Positions 42,756 to 52,170 of a DNA stretch of 64,000 bases are shown one piece after another. The notes beneath the pieces were generated by a model. That model ran no database searches and had not been told where the DNA came from. It saw nothing but the letters and a program-made list of their open reading frames with translations. The stretch is from Neokomagataea thailandica NBRC 106555. Lineage in GTDB: Bacteria > Pseudomonadota > Alphaproteobacteria > Acetobacterales > Acetobacteraceae. The position numbers and the translations under genes were made by a program. How positions within the stretch are numbered: the first letter of the stretch is position 1; every line of letters starts with the position of its first letter. The stretch is from the NCBI RefSeq assembly GCF_001598495.1, contig NZ_BCZB01000017.1, positions 17,823 to 81,822 on the forward strand, given 5' to 3'.

Positions 42756-43850
42756 TTAGCAGGTTGTATGGCCTGCATCCGCTGGGAGGCTTGCGGCGGG
42801 GCCGGTTTCACGGTCACGGGTGATGCCAGAGTCAAGGTGCCGGTTGTAAAAGTCTTCCAGAAGCTGAATGGCTTCAGGCGCATTATCGATACGGTTAATG
42901 GTTGAGCGGAACGTGGCGGAACCGGGGAGGCCTGCAGAGTACCAAGAAACGTGTTTGCGCGCGAGGCGTAGGCCGGGACGTTCGCCAAAATGCTCTAACA
43001 TCATGCGGTAATGTTTCAGCACAATGGTTTTTTCTGTTGCTAAATCAGGGTCAGGGATATCTTGGCCTGTTTTGAGAGAGCCGGCGACCTGTGCGATGAA
43101 CCAAGGGCGCCCGTAGCAGCCGCGACCAATCATGACCCCATCTGCGCCGGACTGATGTAGGGCTTCACGCGCTTTACGAATGGTGGTGACGTCACCATTT
43201 ACGATAACGGGCAGAGAAACAGCGTCTTTTACGGTTTGAACAAAGCGCCAATCGGCCTCACCATTATAGAACATTTGGCGGGTTCGGCCGTGGACGGTGA
43301 CCATTTTAATGCCGCTTTCTTCTGCGATTTTGGCAAGGCGCGGAGCATTAAGGTTACTGTGGTCCCAGCCCATACGCATTTTGAGCGTGACGGGGACATT
43401 GACGGCTTTAACGGTTGCTTCAAGAAGGCGGCCAGCTTGGACCTCATCACGCATGAGCGCAGAGCCTGCCATTTGGCCGATGGCGACTTTTTTAACGGGG
43501 CAGCCAAAGTTGATATCGACGAGGTTTGCGCCGCCATCAACGGAAATTTTAGCGGCTTGAGCCATGGCGTCGGGCTCGCAACCAGCGAGTTGCACGGCGT
43601 TGATACCGCCGGATGCAGAGCGTGCCATGCGCATGGTATTTTCATTCTCACGGATCATGGCCCATGAGGCGATCATTTCAGAGACGACAAGGCCTGCACC
43701 TAACTCACGGGCGAGTTGGCGGAAGGGGAGGTCGGTCACGCCGGAAAGTGGGGCGAGAATAACGGGGTCATCAATGACTACGCCGCAACCTAGATCAATA
43801 GGCGCAAGAACGCGGTTTGGTGGGGCGGGTGATTCTACAGGGTCGGACAT
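42756..43850 (-). CDS. dusB: tRNA-dihydrouridine synthase B
   Basis: A 364-residue FMN enzyme reducing uridines in the tRNA D loop. [22 protein letters not shown] near residue 30 is the FMN/substrate N-terminal site, [14 protein letters not shown] and [11 protein letters not shown] with the catalytic Cys follow, and the C-terminal FMN phosphate site is INGDVTT-like ([17 protein letters not shown]) plus [16 protein letters not shown]. Known as nifR3 in relatives, where it starts the ntr operon; here it is followed after 32 bp by the ntrC remnant, with no ntrB between. Confidence 0.95.
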   Translation of the reverse strand: MSDPVESPAPPNRVLAPIDLGCGVVIDDPVILAPLSGVTDLPFRQLARELGAGLVVSEMIASWAMIRENENTMRMARSASGGINAVQLAGCEPDAMAQAAKISVDGGANLVDINFGCPVKKVAIGQMAGSALMRDEVQAGRLLEATVKAVNVPVTLKMRMGWDHSNLNAPRLAKIAEESGIKMVTVHGRTRQMFYNGEADWRFVQTVKDAVSLPVIVNGDVTTIRKAREALHQSGADGVMIGRGCYGRPWFIAQVAGSLKTGQDIPDPDLATEKTIVLKHYRMMLEHFGERPGLRLARKHVSWYSAGLPGSATFRSTINRIDNAPEAIQLLEDFYNRHLDSGITRDRETGPAASLPADAGHTTC

Positions 43851-43891
43851 GCGGGTAATTTACTGCTCGGGTCTGTTTGACGCAAATGCAG

Positions 43892-45592
43892 TTACCGAAA
43901 GGGAGTGGTGCTTGTCTGCAATTTTTTTTCTAGCTCCTGTAGGCTGAGTGGTGGGGAGTAAAAGCTTCCCTGTGCAAAATCACAGCCTAATTGGGTTAAA
44001 ATATCGGCGCATTGAGCGGTTTCCACACCTTCAGCAATGACGTGTTTTCCCATGCTGTGGGCGATGTCTATGAGGCTTTTGGTTATTGTTTGGTTTATAG
44101 TGGAAGAGGAGAGGTCTTTTATTAGTGAGGAGTCAATTTTGGCATAATCGTATTCAATGTTTCGTAACGACATGAGATAAGTACTCTCTTTTCCAAAGCC
44201 GCTTAGGATAATTTTGACGCCTATTTGGCGTAGCGAGGCGAGGTCGCGTTGGATAATGCTTTTTTTACTATGGGTGATGAAGCTATTATCTATTTGTAAC
44301 GCTATATTTTGGGGGTTAAGGGGGTATTCTTTTAATTTATCAAATATACCTGATATTATCTGTGTTTGTGCAATATTTATGTTGGGAACTGCTATGGTTG
44401 TGAAGTGTATCCCATTTATTTTTTGAGTGTTATTTAGTATGTTGTTAATTGATATTTGATATAGTGCTCTTTCAACTGTGATGTCCCCTATCATATCATG
44501 CAGGTCATTAATTTCCTTTTTTATTTCTGGAATATAATTGTGGCGTAATAATAATACTGTTGTTATTCCCGTAATGGTATTGGATGATATATCTATGATT
44601 GGATTGTATTTTATGTGAAAAAATTTATCGTTAAGATTTTTTAAGATAGTATTTCTTAATATGTTTCGCTCATCATGTTTCTTTTTTAGTTCTGAGTTAT
44701 AGGCGTGAGCACAATTTCCACCTACTGATTTTGAATGGTATAAAGCAATATCAGATAAATAAAGTGTATTATAGATATCTGAATTTCTTTTATTGGTTAT
44801 AGCATAACCAATACTTGCGGTTGTGTGGTGTAAAATACCATTAAATGAAAATAAAAAATTTAGAGATTTTAGAATATGGGCAGATTGTTGAACAAAATAC
44901 TCTTCAGAAGACCCTGTCGTAATAAGCGAAAATTCATCACCAGCCATGCGAGCAACGAATGTGTTGTTGTCTTCGAGAAGTCTAAGCTGTTTGGATATTT
45001 TCTTTAAGAGCTTATCGCCGGCTTTGTGGCCGAGGGTGTCATTGGCAATTTTGAACGCATCAATATCAATCATATAAATACAGATTAAGGGGGGATCATC
45101 CTTGTTTTGAGAGATGCTTTTTATATGGTTGGAGAAAGCAAGGCGATTGGGTAACCCCGTTAAAGGGTCAATCGTGAGGGCTTTTTGGAGCATATTTTTG
45201 CCAGCACGTAGATGATCTTCCGTACTTTTTTGTGCGGTTACATCAAAGCATGTAGCAATATAATATGTTATGTTTTTCTTTTTATCAAAGTATGGGGTGA
45301 TTGTTATGTTGGTCCATAAATGAATTCCATCATGGGTTTTATAAAAAATATCACCATTCCATGGTATTTTATTTTGGGATATTTTTTTTATTTTTTCTAT
45401 AATATCACAATTTTCGTATTTGTCGCCTTGTGTATGAAGTATGTTTAAAATCTTTTCATTTCTATAAAGAATTTTTCCATGTAAGTCTATTATGATAATC
45501 CCAGCAGTATGGCCAAGAGCGTGCAGTACGATTTGAGCGTACTTAGTCTCAATGGGGGAGGGGGCTGTTGCGGTAGGGGGGCCACTTTCCAA
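43892..45592 (-). CDS. PAS-GGDEF-EAL protein with degenerate EAL domain
   Basis: A 566-residue signalling protein, markedly AT-rich against its neighbours. A PAS domain (about 18-125) ends TCFDVTAQK; the GGDEF domain (about 140-300) has DPLTGLPNRLAF and active-site AGDEF near residues 217-221, a form that can be active. The Arg-x-x-Asp inhibitory site is missing (EDNN). In the EAL domain the motif is replaced (TGITTVLLLRH), the DDFG loop reads SGFGKE, and LEITES reads ALQIDNS, so phosphodiesterase activity is unlikely; AEGVET remains. It probably makes or binds cyclic di-GMP. The only upstream start is TTG 45592, with a weak binding site. Confidence 0.86.
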   Translation of the reverse strand: MESGPPTATAPSPIETKYAQIVLHALGHTAGIIIIDLHGKILYRNEKILNILHTQGDKYENCDIIEKIKKISQNKIPWNGDIFYKTHDGIHLWTNITITPYFDKKKNITYYIATCFDVTAQKSTEDHLRAGKNMLQKALTIDPLTGLPNRLAFSNHIKSISQNKDDPPLICIYMIDIDAFKIANDTLGHKAGDKLLKKISKQLRLLEDNNTFVARMAGDEFSLITTGSSEEYFVQQSAHILKSLNFLFSFNGILHHTTASIGYAITNKRNSDIYNTLYLSDIALYHSKSVGGNCAHAYNSELKKKHDERNILRNTILKNLNDKFFHIKYNPIIDISSNTITGITTVLLLRHNYIPEIKKEINDLHDMIGDITVERALYQISINNILNNTQKINGIHFTTIAVPNINIAQTQIISGIFDKLKEYPLNPQNIALQIDNSFITHSKKSIIQRDLASLRQIGVKIILSGFGKESTYLMSLRNIEYDYAKIDSSLIKDLSSSTINQTITKSLIDIAHSMGKHVIAEGVETAQCADILTQLGCDFAQGSFYSPPLSLQELEKKLQTSTTPFR

Positions 45593-45697
45593 AAGACTAT
45601 AGCCTTATTTATGTGTCTCTACATTGTGGCTACCATAAAAGTATCTATGAGAAAATAAGTTTTAAATTTTATTAAAAATTTATATGATTTTTAATCA

Positions 45698-46495
45698 TTA
45701 TAGAAATAAAAAATCTCCAATAAGATCTTTTTTATCGGTGTTATGGTTTGTTAATTTTTTACTTATGGATGTTATGCTTAAGCTATTAATGAGATATGCA
45801 GATGATGATTCTCTATAATCTTCTGGGGTAATATTTTTCTCTGCACATAAACCGCTTTTTATTATTCTTGAACGAGATATTCCTGGCAGTGCGCCGCTCT
45901 GTAAAGGGGGGGTATAAAGTCTGTTCCTGAGCTCAATGATGAGTGTTCCGCTTGTACCAGAGGCTACGTATTGTCCTTGTGGACACAGCATAAGGGCGTC
46001 ATCATAGCCGGCGTCTGTCGCCTCTATTCGGGCCATAATAGAGGGAAGGTAAGAAAGAGATTTGACCGCAGAAAGGGGGGATAGAGGGGGGCGTGTATAG
46101 CGGCTTATATGGAGTGTGACATCGGCTGGTGTTGTGTGGGGCTGTGGTGCGCTTGTGATGAGAAGAGTGGGGTGTGGTGTTGGGGACGGCGCTAGCCCAC
46201 GGGGGCCGGGGCCGCGTGTCAAGGTAATGCGGAGGGACCCTTCTGTATGCTGATTGGCTTGTAAAACGCATTCGCAGGCCCGCCTTATGTATAAAGGATC
46301 TGGCGGCGGTAAGCGTAGTGTATGACACCCGGCGGTGAAGCGCTTCATGTGGAGTGCAAAATGGGGGAGGGTCCCGCGTGTGATGCGTAACGTTTCGAAC
46401 AGGCCATCGGCAAGGAGAAAGCCACGGTCTGTCGGAGCAATATGTGCGTTTTCGCTGGGGATGAGGGCGTTATTGAGCCAAAGAGAAGTGCTCAT
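45698..46495 (-). CDS. pabC: Aminodeoxychorismate lyase-like class IV aminotransferase
   Basis: A 265-residue PLP enzyme of fold type IV. DRGFLLADGLFETLRI near residue 23 is the N-terminal signature, VKSLSYLPSIMARIEA near 143 supplies the PLP Lys, and GYDDALMLCPQGQYVASGTSGTLIIE near 162 is the cofactor-binding stretch. It most likely turns aminodeoxychorismate into p-aminobenzoate and pyruvate for folate, because it overlaps pabB by ATGA. Branched-chain aminotransferase or D-amino acid transaminase are less likely by context. The last 50 codons are AT-rich, continuous with the downstream AT-rich gene. Confidence 0.88.
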   Translation of the reverse strand: MSTSLWLNNALIPSENAHIAPTDRGFLLADGLFETLRITRGTLPHFALHMKRFTAGCHTLRLPPPDPLYIRRACECVLQANQHTEGSLRITLTRGPGPRGLAPSPTPHPTLLITSAPQPHTTPADVTLHISRYTRPPLSPLSAVKSLSYLPSIMARIEATDAGYDDALMLCPQGQYVASGTSGTLIIELRNRLYTPPLQSGALPGISRSRIIKSGLCAEKNITPEDYRESSSAYLINSLSITSISKKLTNHNTDKKDLIGDFLFL

Positions 46496-47838
46496 GCGCT
46501 GAAGCTCCGGAGCAATGCGGCGGCTTTGAGGGTGGTTTCATCGTATTCTTTGGCGGGGTCAGAGGGCCATGTGATGCCGCCGCCGGCACCAATAGTTAGG
46601 CGACCGGCGCTGCGTTCTGCGCTTCGGATAATAACGGAGCTATCCATACTGCCATCGTGACCGATACGGAAGACGGTTCCGCAATAGGCACCGCGCGAGG
46701 AGCGCTCGATCTGGTCAATCAGCTGGAGTGCTTTATGCTTGGGGGCGCCGGTTACTGAGCCGGGGGGGAGGGTGGCTTGTAACAGGTTCGCTGCGCTGAG
46801 ATGGGCGGGTAATTGTCCACGGACGCTGGAGACAAGGTGCAGTACGTGAGCAAAGCGCTCTACGCCGCAGAGTTGTGGGACGTTGATTGAGCCTAATGTG
46901 CAGATGCGCCCGAGGTCATGGCGCATGAGGTCCGTGATCATGAGGTTTTCAGCGTTTTCTTTCGTATCGGCTTTTAAGAGTTCGGCAGTGTGTGTGATGT
47001 TATCTGTGGCGGGGGCGGTGCCTTTAATGGGGCGGGTTTCAACCGCTCCAGAGGCGGATAGGGCTAAGAAACGCTCGACGGATGCGCTGAGAAGAGAGAG
47101 CGGTGGAGATTTAAAATAGGCGCTGAAGGGTGCGGGTGAGGATTGGCGCAACTGTGCGTAAGCGCCGATTTCATCGAATGAGGGGGGGAGTGGTGCGGTA
47201 TATCGGGTGGTGAGGTTAGCCTGAAAAATATCGCCTTGGCTGATATGCTGGCGGATAGTCTCGACGGCTTTGATCCACTCTTCTCGTGTGAAATCTGCTG
47301 TAAAGGTTAGCTTGGGGCAGGTGGGGGGTATGACTATAGCGGGAATAGGTGGGGGAGGGGTCCTATTATGGCTAATCCACCAGCAGCGCTGTGTCAGGCG
47401 ATCGAACGCTAAGATATTATGAAAACGTGCGGCGATGAGTTCGGGCGCGCGTTGGGTGTGCCGACTGTGCAGTCCTTCAAGGCGTAATCCGGCTTCATAG
47501 GATGCGATGCCGATCAGGCCGCCGGTGAAGGGGATGTGAGTTTGAGCTTGTAAAATACGTTCGGCAGGGCTGGGTGGGCGCTGCATTTTGTGGAGTGCTG
47601 TCCACGCATCGTCTGAGACGACATGGCCGTTATGCTCAACCTGCGTGCCGGTTACGATGAGTGTATCGCTTGGGGAGAAGCAGACCCAGGACCAGCGGGC
47701 GCGGTCCGTCGTATCTTCGCCACCACTATCGAGCATGGTTCCCCAAGGGTGATCATGCAGTAAGGGGAGCGCATGGCTAGGGTCATGCCAAGGAAGTTCT
47801 TGGATGAGTGGATCCGTGGCCTCAGAAGGAGAGGCCAC
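46492..47838 (-). CDS. pabB: Aminodeoxychorismate synthase component I
   Basis: A 448-residue chorismate-binding enzyme of folate synthesis. The N-terminal 150 residues form the anthranilate synthase I-like domain. The chorismate domain has HISQGDIFQANLTTRYTAPL, VETRPIKGTAPATDN with the conserved Lys, ENLMITDLMRHDLGRIC, TLPPGSVTGAPKHKALQLID and YCGTVFRIG. PIKGT rather than a PIAGT form favours the PabB subgroup. GTG 47838 is the first start; no strong ribosome binding site is visible. The partner glutaminase pabA is not in the window. Confidence 0.92.
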   Translation of the reverse strand: MASPSEATDPLIQELPWHDPSHALPLLHDHPWGTMLDSGGEDTTDRARWSWVCFSPSDTLIVTGTQVEHNGHVVSDDAWTALHKMQRPPSPAERILQAQTHIPFTGGLIGIASYEAGLRLEGLHSRHTQRAPELIAARFHNILAFDRLTQRCWWISHNRTPPPPIPAIVIPPTCPKLTFTADFTREEWIKAVETIRQHISQGDIFQANLTTRYTAPLPPSFDEIGAYAQLRQSSPAPFSAYFKSPPLSLLSASVERFLALSASGAVETRPIKGTAPATDNITHTAELLKADTKENAENLMITDLMRHDLGRICTLGSINVPQLCGVERFAHVLHLVSSVRGQLPAHLSAANLLQATLPPGSVTGAPKHKALQLIDQIERSSRGAYCGTVFRIGHDGSMDSSVIIRSAERSAGRLTIGAGGGITWPSDPAKEYDETTLKAAALLRSFSA

Positions 47839-47861
47839 GGTTGAGAGGGAAGCGGGCTGTG

Positions 47862-49595
47862 TCAGAGGAGGGGTGCATCCTTGCCGGTGAGTTCCCGGCG
47901 AATAATTTTGAGGGGGACAAGGCCGGAGCCGAGGAGTGCGTCATGGAACGCGCGGAGAGAGAAATTAGGGCCTTGTTGGGTCTTGAGGTCATCCCGCAGG
48001 TGTAAAATCATCAATTTTCCCAAGAGATACGAGTAATATCCTGGGTCTGCCGTGCCTCGGCGTGCTTCCTTATACCCCATCATAGGCGATTGGTGACAGG
48101 AATGGACCATGAGGTCTGTTGCCTGTTGGAGCGTCATACCTTGGGTATGCATACCAAAAGAGGCCAGAAGACGGCAATCGCGCAAAAGAGCATCTTGGAG
48201 CTGGGCGAGGTGCAGATGTTGGTCCTGCTGATGGAAGCCTTGCTCTACCATCATTTGTTCGGTGTAATGTGCCCAGCCCTCGGTTGTCGCGTAAGATTGT
48301 GCGCCTTTACGTGTCAGGCTCCATTGTGGGTTTGCGCGCAGATAGAGGCCCTGCACGAAGTGACCCGGCATGGCTTCATGGACGGTGATATTGAGGATGG
48401 TTGGCGTGTTGGAATCTTCCAAGAAGGTTTGAACCTGCTTGGCGTTCCATTTTGGGTCTACTGGCGTGATGTAATAAAATGATGTTGTCGCTTTTGTTTC
48501 AAAGGCGCCGGGCCATTCTGTGGCGGCTGTGATGAGTGAACGCTGGAACGGAGGTGTTTCCGTGACAAGTGGTAGGCTGTTGGATGGCAGCGTGATTAGT
48601 TGGTGGGTGAGGACGTAGCTTTGGGCGTCTTTTAATTGATCACGAATGAGGGTGATCAGACCGTCTGCGCCGACATGGTCTTTCCGGTTTTCGGCTAAGG
48701 CATTTTCGGGGTGTGTAGGGTCAATGCTGTGGGCGACTGCGTCAAAGGCTGTTTGATCTTTGGCCAATTGCGCACGGCCTGCGGCAATGATGTGATCAAT
48801 CGGTTCATCCACCATATCTGCGGCGAGCATGGCACGGAAAGTATCAGCGCCAAGAGCGAAGCTGCCGTGGGGCTTGGTGTGGTTGAGGGTCTTTTTGAAA
48901 GCATTCAGCGCTTTCAGGGTTTGCGCGGTGGTGGTGCGGAGTTGGGCTTGTAGTGCGGCATCTTTGACGGAAGCAAAGGCTTCGGGAATGGTGTCTTTGA
49001 CGAAGCTAATGGCGCCATCGAGGTCTTCTTTGGAGACTTCGAGGAAGATGGCGGGGACGGTTGTGAGTTGCTGTTGCCCTGTGGCGAGCATGGCGGGGAT
49101 TTGCCGTTCACGGGAGATAGCATCTTTCATGCGCTCTTCGGCGGGAGCAAAGTCCCGTTCGATGAGGCTGTAGAGTGCTTCGGTTGCGAAGGAAATATAT
49201 GTGTCTGGGTTATGTTTGAACCCTTGAATACGCTCATTAGCGAGAAGTTCTTCGCTGATGCTAGAGAGTAGGATGTCTCGGTCATCGCGGCGGCGTTGGG
49301 GCAGGGATGAAACGTCTAATGTTTGAAGTGCTGTTTGTTCTTGGTGCAAGCGTGCTGTTTGCGCGGCGATGGCCTTGGTCGACATATCGTCGAGGGCGCC
49401 ATCGGCGCTGTGGATGCCTAGGGCTGTGGCACCGACTGGGCTGGCGGCCCATTCAGCGTGGAAATGCGCTGTTTCGAGTGCGCTGAGGCGCGTTTCTGCG
49501 TCTTGTGCATGCGCTGAAGAAGCAGCAAGGGCACCGCAGGTTATGGCGGCTCCGAAGAGGAGGGCGTGGCGAAGGGATGAGGTCGCTTTTTTCAT
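47862..49595 (-). CDS. DUF885 family secreted peptidase-like protein
   Basis: A 577-residue protein with a signal peptide (MKKATSSLRHALLFGAAITC to about AHAQ, residue 31). DUF885 members resemble zinc metallopeptidases of the M32/M2-like group. The gluzincin-like HEAMPGHF motif near residue 390 is followed by TTEGWAHYTEQMMVEQG and a late CHQSPMMGYKEARRGTADPGYYSYLLGKL. The enzyme probably acts in the periplasm on peptides or esters; the substrate is unknown. The ATG at 49595 is chosen for the signal peptide. It lies 23 bp upstream of pabB on the same strand and is divergent from the czc-like operon. Confidence 0.88.
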   Translation of the reverse strand: MKKATSSLRHALLFGAAITCGALAASSAHAQDAETRLSALETAHFHAEWAASPVGATALGIHSADGALDDMSTKAIAAQTARLHQEQTALQTLDVSSLPQRRRDDRDILLSSISEELLANERIQGFKHNPDTYISFATEALYSLIERDFAPAEERMKDAISRERQIPAMLATGQQQLTTVPAIFLEVSKEDLDGAISFVKDTIPEAFASVKDAALQAQLRTTTAQTLKALNAFKKTLNHTKPHGSFALGADTFRAMLAADMVDEPIDHIIAAGRAQLAKDQTAFDAVAHSIDPTHPENALAENRKDHVGADGLITLIRDQLKDAQSYVLTHQLITLPSNSLPLVTETPPFQRSLITAATEWPGAFETKATTSFYYITPVDPKWNAKQVQTFLEDSNTPTILNITVHEAMPGHFVQGLYLRANPQWSLTRKGAQSYATTEGWAHYTEQMMVEQGFHQQDQHLHLAQLQDALLRDCRLLASFGMHTQGMTLQQATDLMVHSCHQSPMMGYKEARRGTADPGYYSYLLGKLMILHLRDDLKTQQGPNFSLRAFHDALLGSGLVPLKIIRRELTGKDAPLL

Positions 49596-49736
49596 ATTGC
49601 ACACGTTACGACATGGTGAGGCGGGCGGCAATTTTTATCCTAATGAGCAACACTTGTCTTTGTGGCGTTCAGGTTGCTGTCAGCTTTGTGGCGTAAAGGG
49701 CCTGTCTAAAGTGATGCAGTAATGTAGGGCAGAGCG

Positions 49737-50999
49737 ATGCTGAAACATGAATTAATCAACCAACGTACCAAACAAACTGTGTTTGGTGTTGTCGCTCTTT
49801 TGGCGGTGTTTCAGTCTGGCGTGGCTTGGGCGGGTGAGTGGTCTTTCCATGACGCGGTACGGTCTGCTTGGGAGCGGGACCCGGCACAAACAGCATTACA
49901 TACGGCGGAGCGTTCGTCCTTATCAGAAGCCTATGCGGCGCGCTCATGGTTTCCTGCGGGGATGGTGGTGAACGCGCAATATACGGATGATCATTTTATT
50001 GGCAGCAATCAAGGTTATACGACCTATCAGGGGCAGTTCTCCATGCCGTTTTGGTTGCCGGGGCAAGGGCGCGCAACGGAGCGGCGTGCCTTGGCGGATG
50101 CGGGTGTGGCGCGGGCTAATAGTGATATGGAGCGTATGGCGCAGGCCATGCAGCTTTTGGATGTGACGGTTGGAGCCGCTATTGCCCAAAAGCAGTTTGT
50201 CGTCGTGCAAGAAGAAGCGCAGGCGGCAGAGGCATTGTTAGGGCAATCGGTCCGGCGGTTGCGCGTGGGGGAAGAGCCGCGCACGGAGCATGATGCGTTG
50301 GTTGGTTTTGTCGGGCAGTTGCACCAGCAACGCGCTGAAATCGTTGAAAATCTGGCGGGGTATCAGGCAGATATGCTGCGGTTAACGGGGACGCGCCAAG
50401 TGCCGGATATTGAAGGTATTGATGGGCGTGATCTTGCTCGGCTTGGGCGGTTACAAAGTCAGTTGATTGTCGAGCGTGATCCCCGCGTGATTTATGCGGA
50501 TGCGGTAGAAAAAGCATCAGGGGCGGAGCTTGATGTTGTGCGTCATTCTTGGATGCCAACCCCAACGGCTGGTGTGCAGGTGATCCGTCAGAAGCAATTT
50601 GAAGCGTTGTGGGATACTTCAGTTGGTGTGCAGGCGACGGTGCAATTGCCGAGTTCTGCGCAATACACGCCGCGTTTGATGCAGCAAGTGCGCGTGCAGG
50701 CGAATGCTGCGCGGGATCATGAGCAAGCTCGGCGTATTGTTGAGGATGAATACACTCATACGTTGATGCGCTTACAGACGTCTTTAGCGGTGGTGAGTAC
50801 GACACGTGATCAATGTGCGGCACAGTCAGACCGAGCGGAGCAAGTCACGCGTGCTTGGCGTGTTGGGGAGAGTGCGCTGGTTGAGGTCCTGCGGGCCAGG
50901 CAAGGGGCGCTGGGGGCGTGTTTGGCTTTGAAAAATGCAGAAATTTCTTGGCATGGCGCGATTGTGCGCTTGATGATTTCGGGTGGAGAAACACCATGA
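49737..50999 (+). CDS. czcC: TolC-family outer membrane channel of a metal efflux system (CzcC-like)
   Basis: A 420-residue outer membrane efflux protein. The signal peptide ends VAWAG near residue 32. WSFHDAVRSAWERDPAQTAL and TYQGQFSMPFWLPGQGRATE start the first TolC repeat; a second repeat begins around 215, with SSAQYTPRLMQQVRVQANAA. It is shorter than drug-efflux OMFs, as is usual for CzcC. The start ATG 49737 follows GGGCAGAGCG. The stop overlaps czcB by ATGA. It is the first gene of an RND efflux operon. Confidence 0.85.
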   Translation: MLKHELINQRTKQTVFGVVALLAVFQSGVAWAGEWSFHDAVRSAWERDPAQTALHTAERSSLSEAYAARSWFPAGMVVNAQYTDDHFIGSNQGYTTYQGQFSMPFWLPGQGRATERRALADAGVARANSDMERMAQAMQLLDVTVGAAIAQKQFVVVQEEAQAAEALLGQSVRRLRVGEEPRTEHDALVGFVGQLHQQRAEIVENLAGYQADMLRLTGTRQVPDIEGIDGRDLARLGRLQSQLIVERDPRVIYADAVEKASGAELDVVRHSWMPTPTAGVQVIRQKQFEALWDTSVGVQATVQLPSSAQYTPRLMQQVRVQANAARDHEQARRIVEDEYTHTLMRLQTSLAVVSTTRDQCAAQSDRAEQVTRAWRVGESALVEVLRARQGALGACLALKNAEISWHGAIVRLMISGGETP

Positions 51000-52168
51000 G
51001 CCGTCGGATTTTTAGATATTCTGTGATGGCGGCTTTTGCGGCTTTTGGCGTGATATCGGGTGGCTGTGCGGATGCGGCTGATGCGCTGAAGATGCTGAGC
51101 ATGTCACGTGATGCTCAGCAGGCTGAAGGGGCTGTCTTTGCTCCTGTAACAGAAGGAAGCCTTGTTGAGAGCGTGTCTGCTCTGGCGCGTGTGGATGTGA
51201 ATGTGGCGCATGAGACCGCTTTACGCCCACGGGGCGAGGGTAAGGTGGACGCGGTATTGGTGACGCCGGGGCAGCGTGTGCAGCGTGGGCAAATTTTGCT
51301 GCGTTATGTGGACCATTCTTTGCATGGTTTGTCGTTGGATTTGAGGCAGGCTCAGGTCGGTCTCGATGCTGCGCGGGCGTCATTGGCGGAAGCGAGCGCG
51401 GCCTATCGGCGTGGTGTGGTATTGGCTGGGGCGGCTCTTGCGCAAGGTGAGGTGGACCGGCGGCGGGCTGCGATGTTTGAAGCTCGGGATTTGGTGGCAT
51501 CGCGGGAAGCATCTTTAGGGATGTTGGAGCATCGTTTGAAAGAAGAGTTCAACTCGGTCTCGGAACGGATTGAGCATGAGGAAAGCTCAGTACTGATTGC
51601 GCCAATGGATGCCGTGGTGCGGGCTGTCCATGTTGGGACGGCGATGGATATTGATTCCAATACGGTGGCCATTGATTTGGTGGATACATCTTCTGCGTGG
51701 GTCACGGCAGATGTTCTGCCAGATGATGCGGAGCAGTTGGTTGTCGGTGGGCATATGCGGGTTCGTCCCGCTGGGCGGCCAGAGGCGCATTTTATGGATG
51801 CGCGTTTGACTACGATTGATCCGATGGCTGATCCCCAGACTGGGCTGGTGCGTGTGATTGGGGAGTTTCCTGCGGGGGAAGGGAAAAACATGCCGCCGGG
51901 CATGATGTTAGACGCGGCATTAGACACGACCCGCAAAGCAACAGGACTGCGGGTGCCTTTGGCAGCAATACAGCATGTGTCTGGGCATGATGTGGTCTTT
52001 GTACGGCATGGGGCTGAGCAGTTTGAACCGCGCGTGGTGCAGGTGGCGTTGCAGACGGCAGATGGTGCTGTGGTCACGGGGGGGCTTACGGCTGGGGAAA
52101 GCGTGATGGCGCAGGGCAGCTTGGCACTGAAGGCGCTTTTGGCGATGTCTGACGGTGGTGAGAACTAA
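50996..52168 (+). CDS. czcB: RND efflux periplasmic adaptor (CzcB-like)
   Basis: A 390-residue membrane fusion protein, probably a lipoprotein (SGGC, Cys near residue 24). Lipoyl halves are RPRGEGKVDAVLVTPGQRVQ and VLIAPMDAVVRAVHVGTAMD, separated by a helical hairpin (about 110-205) rich in Ala, Arg and Glu. The beta barrel and membrane-proximal domain follow (AARLT-like and GLRVPLAAIQHVSGHDVVFV). No N-terminal His-rich metal-binding extension is present, unlike Cupriavidus CzcB. The true start is ATG 50996, overlapping czcC; a longer frame exists upstream. It is followed two bases later by czcA. Confidence 0.87.
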   Translation: MSRRIFRYSVMAAFAAFGVISGGCADAADALKMLSMSRDAQQAEGAVFAPVTEGSLVESVSALARVDVNVAHETALRPRGEGKVDAVLVTPGQRVQRGQILLRYVDHSLHGLSLDLRQAQVGLDAARASLAEASAAYRRGVVLAGAALAQGEVDRRRAAMFEARDLVASREASLGMLEHRLKEEFNSVSERIEHEESSVLIAPMDAVVRAVHVGTAMDIDSNTVAIDLVDTSSAWVTADVLPDDAEQLVVGGHMRVRPAGRPEAHFMDARLTTIDPMADPQTGLVRVIGEFPAGEGKNMPPGMMLDAALDTTRKATGLRVPLAAIQHVSGHDVVFVRHGAEQFEPRVVQVALQTADGAVVTGGLTAGESVMAQGSLALKALLAMSDGGEN

Positions 52169-52170
52169 GC

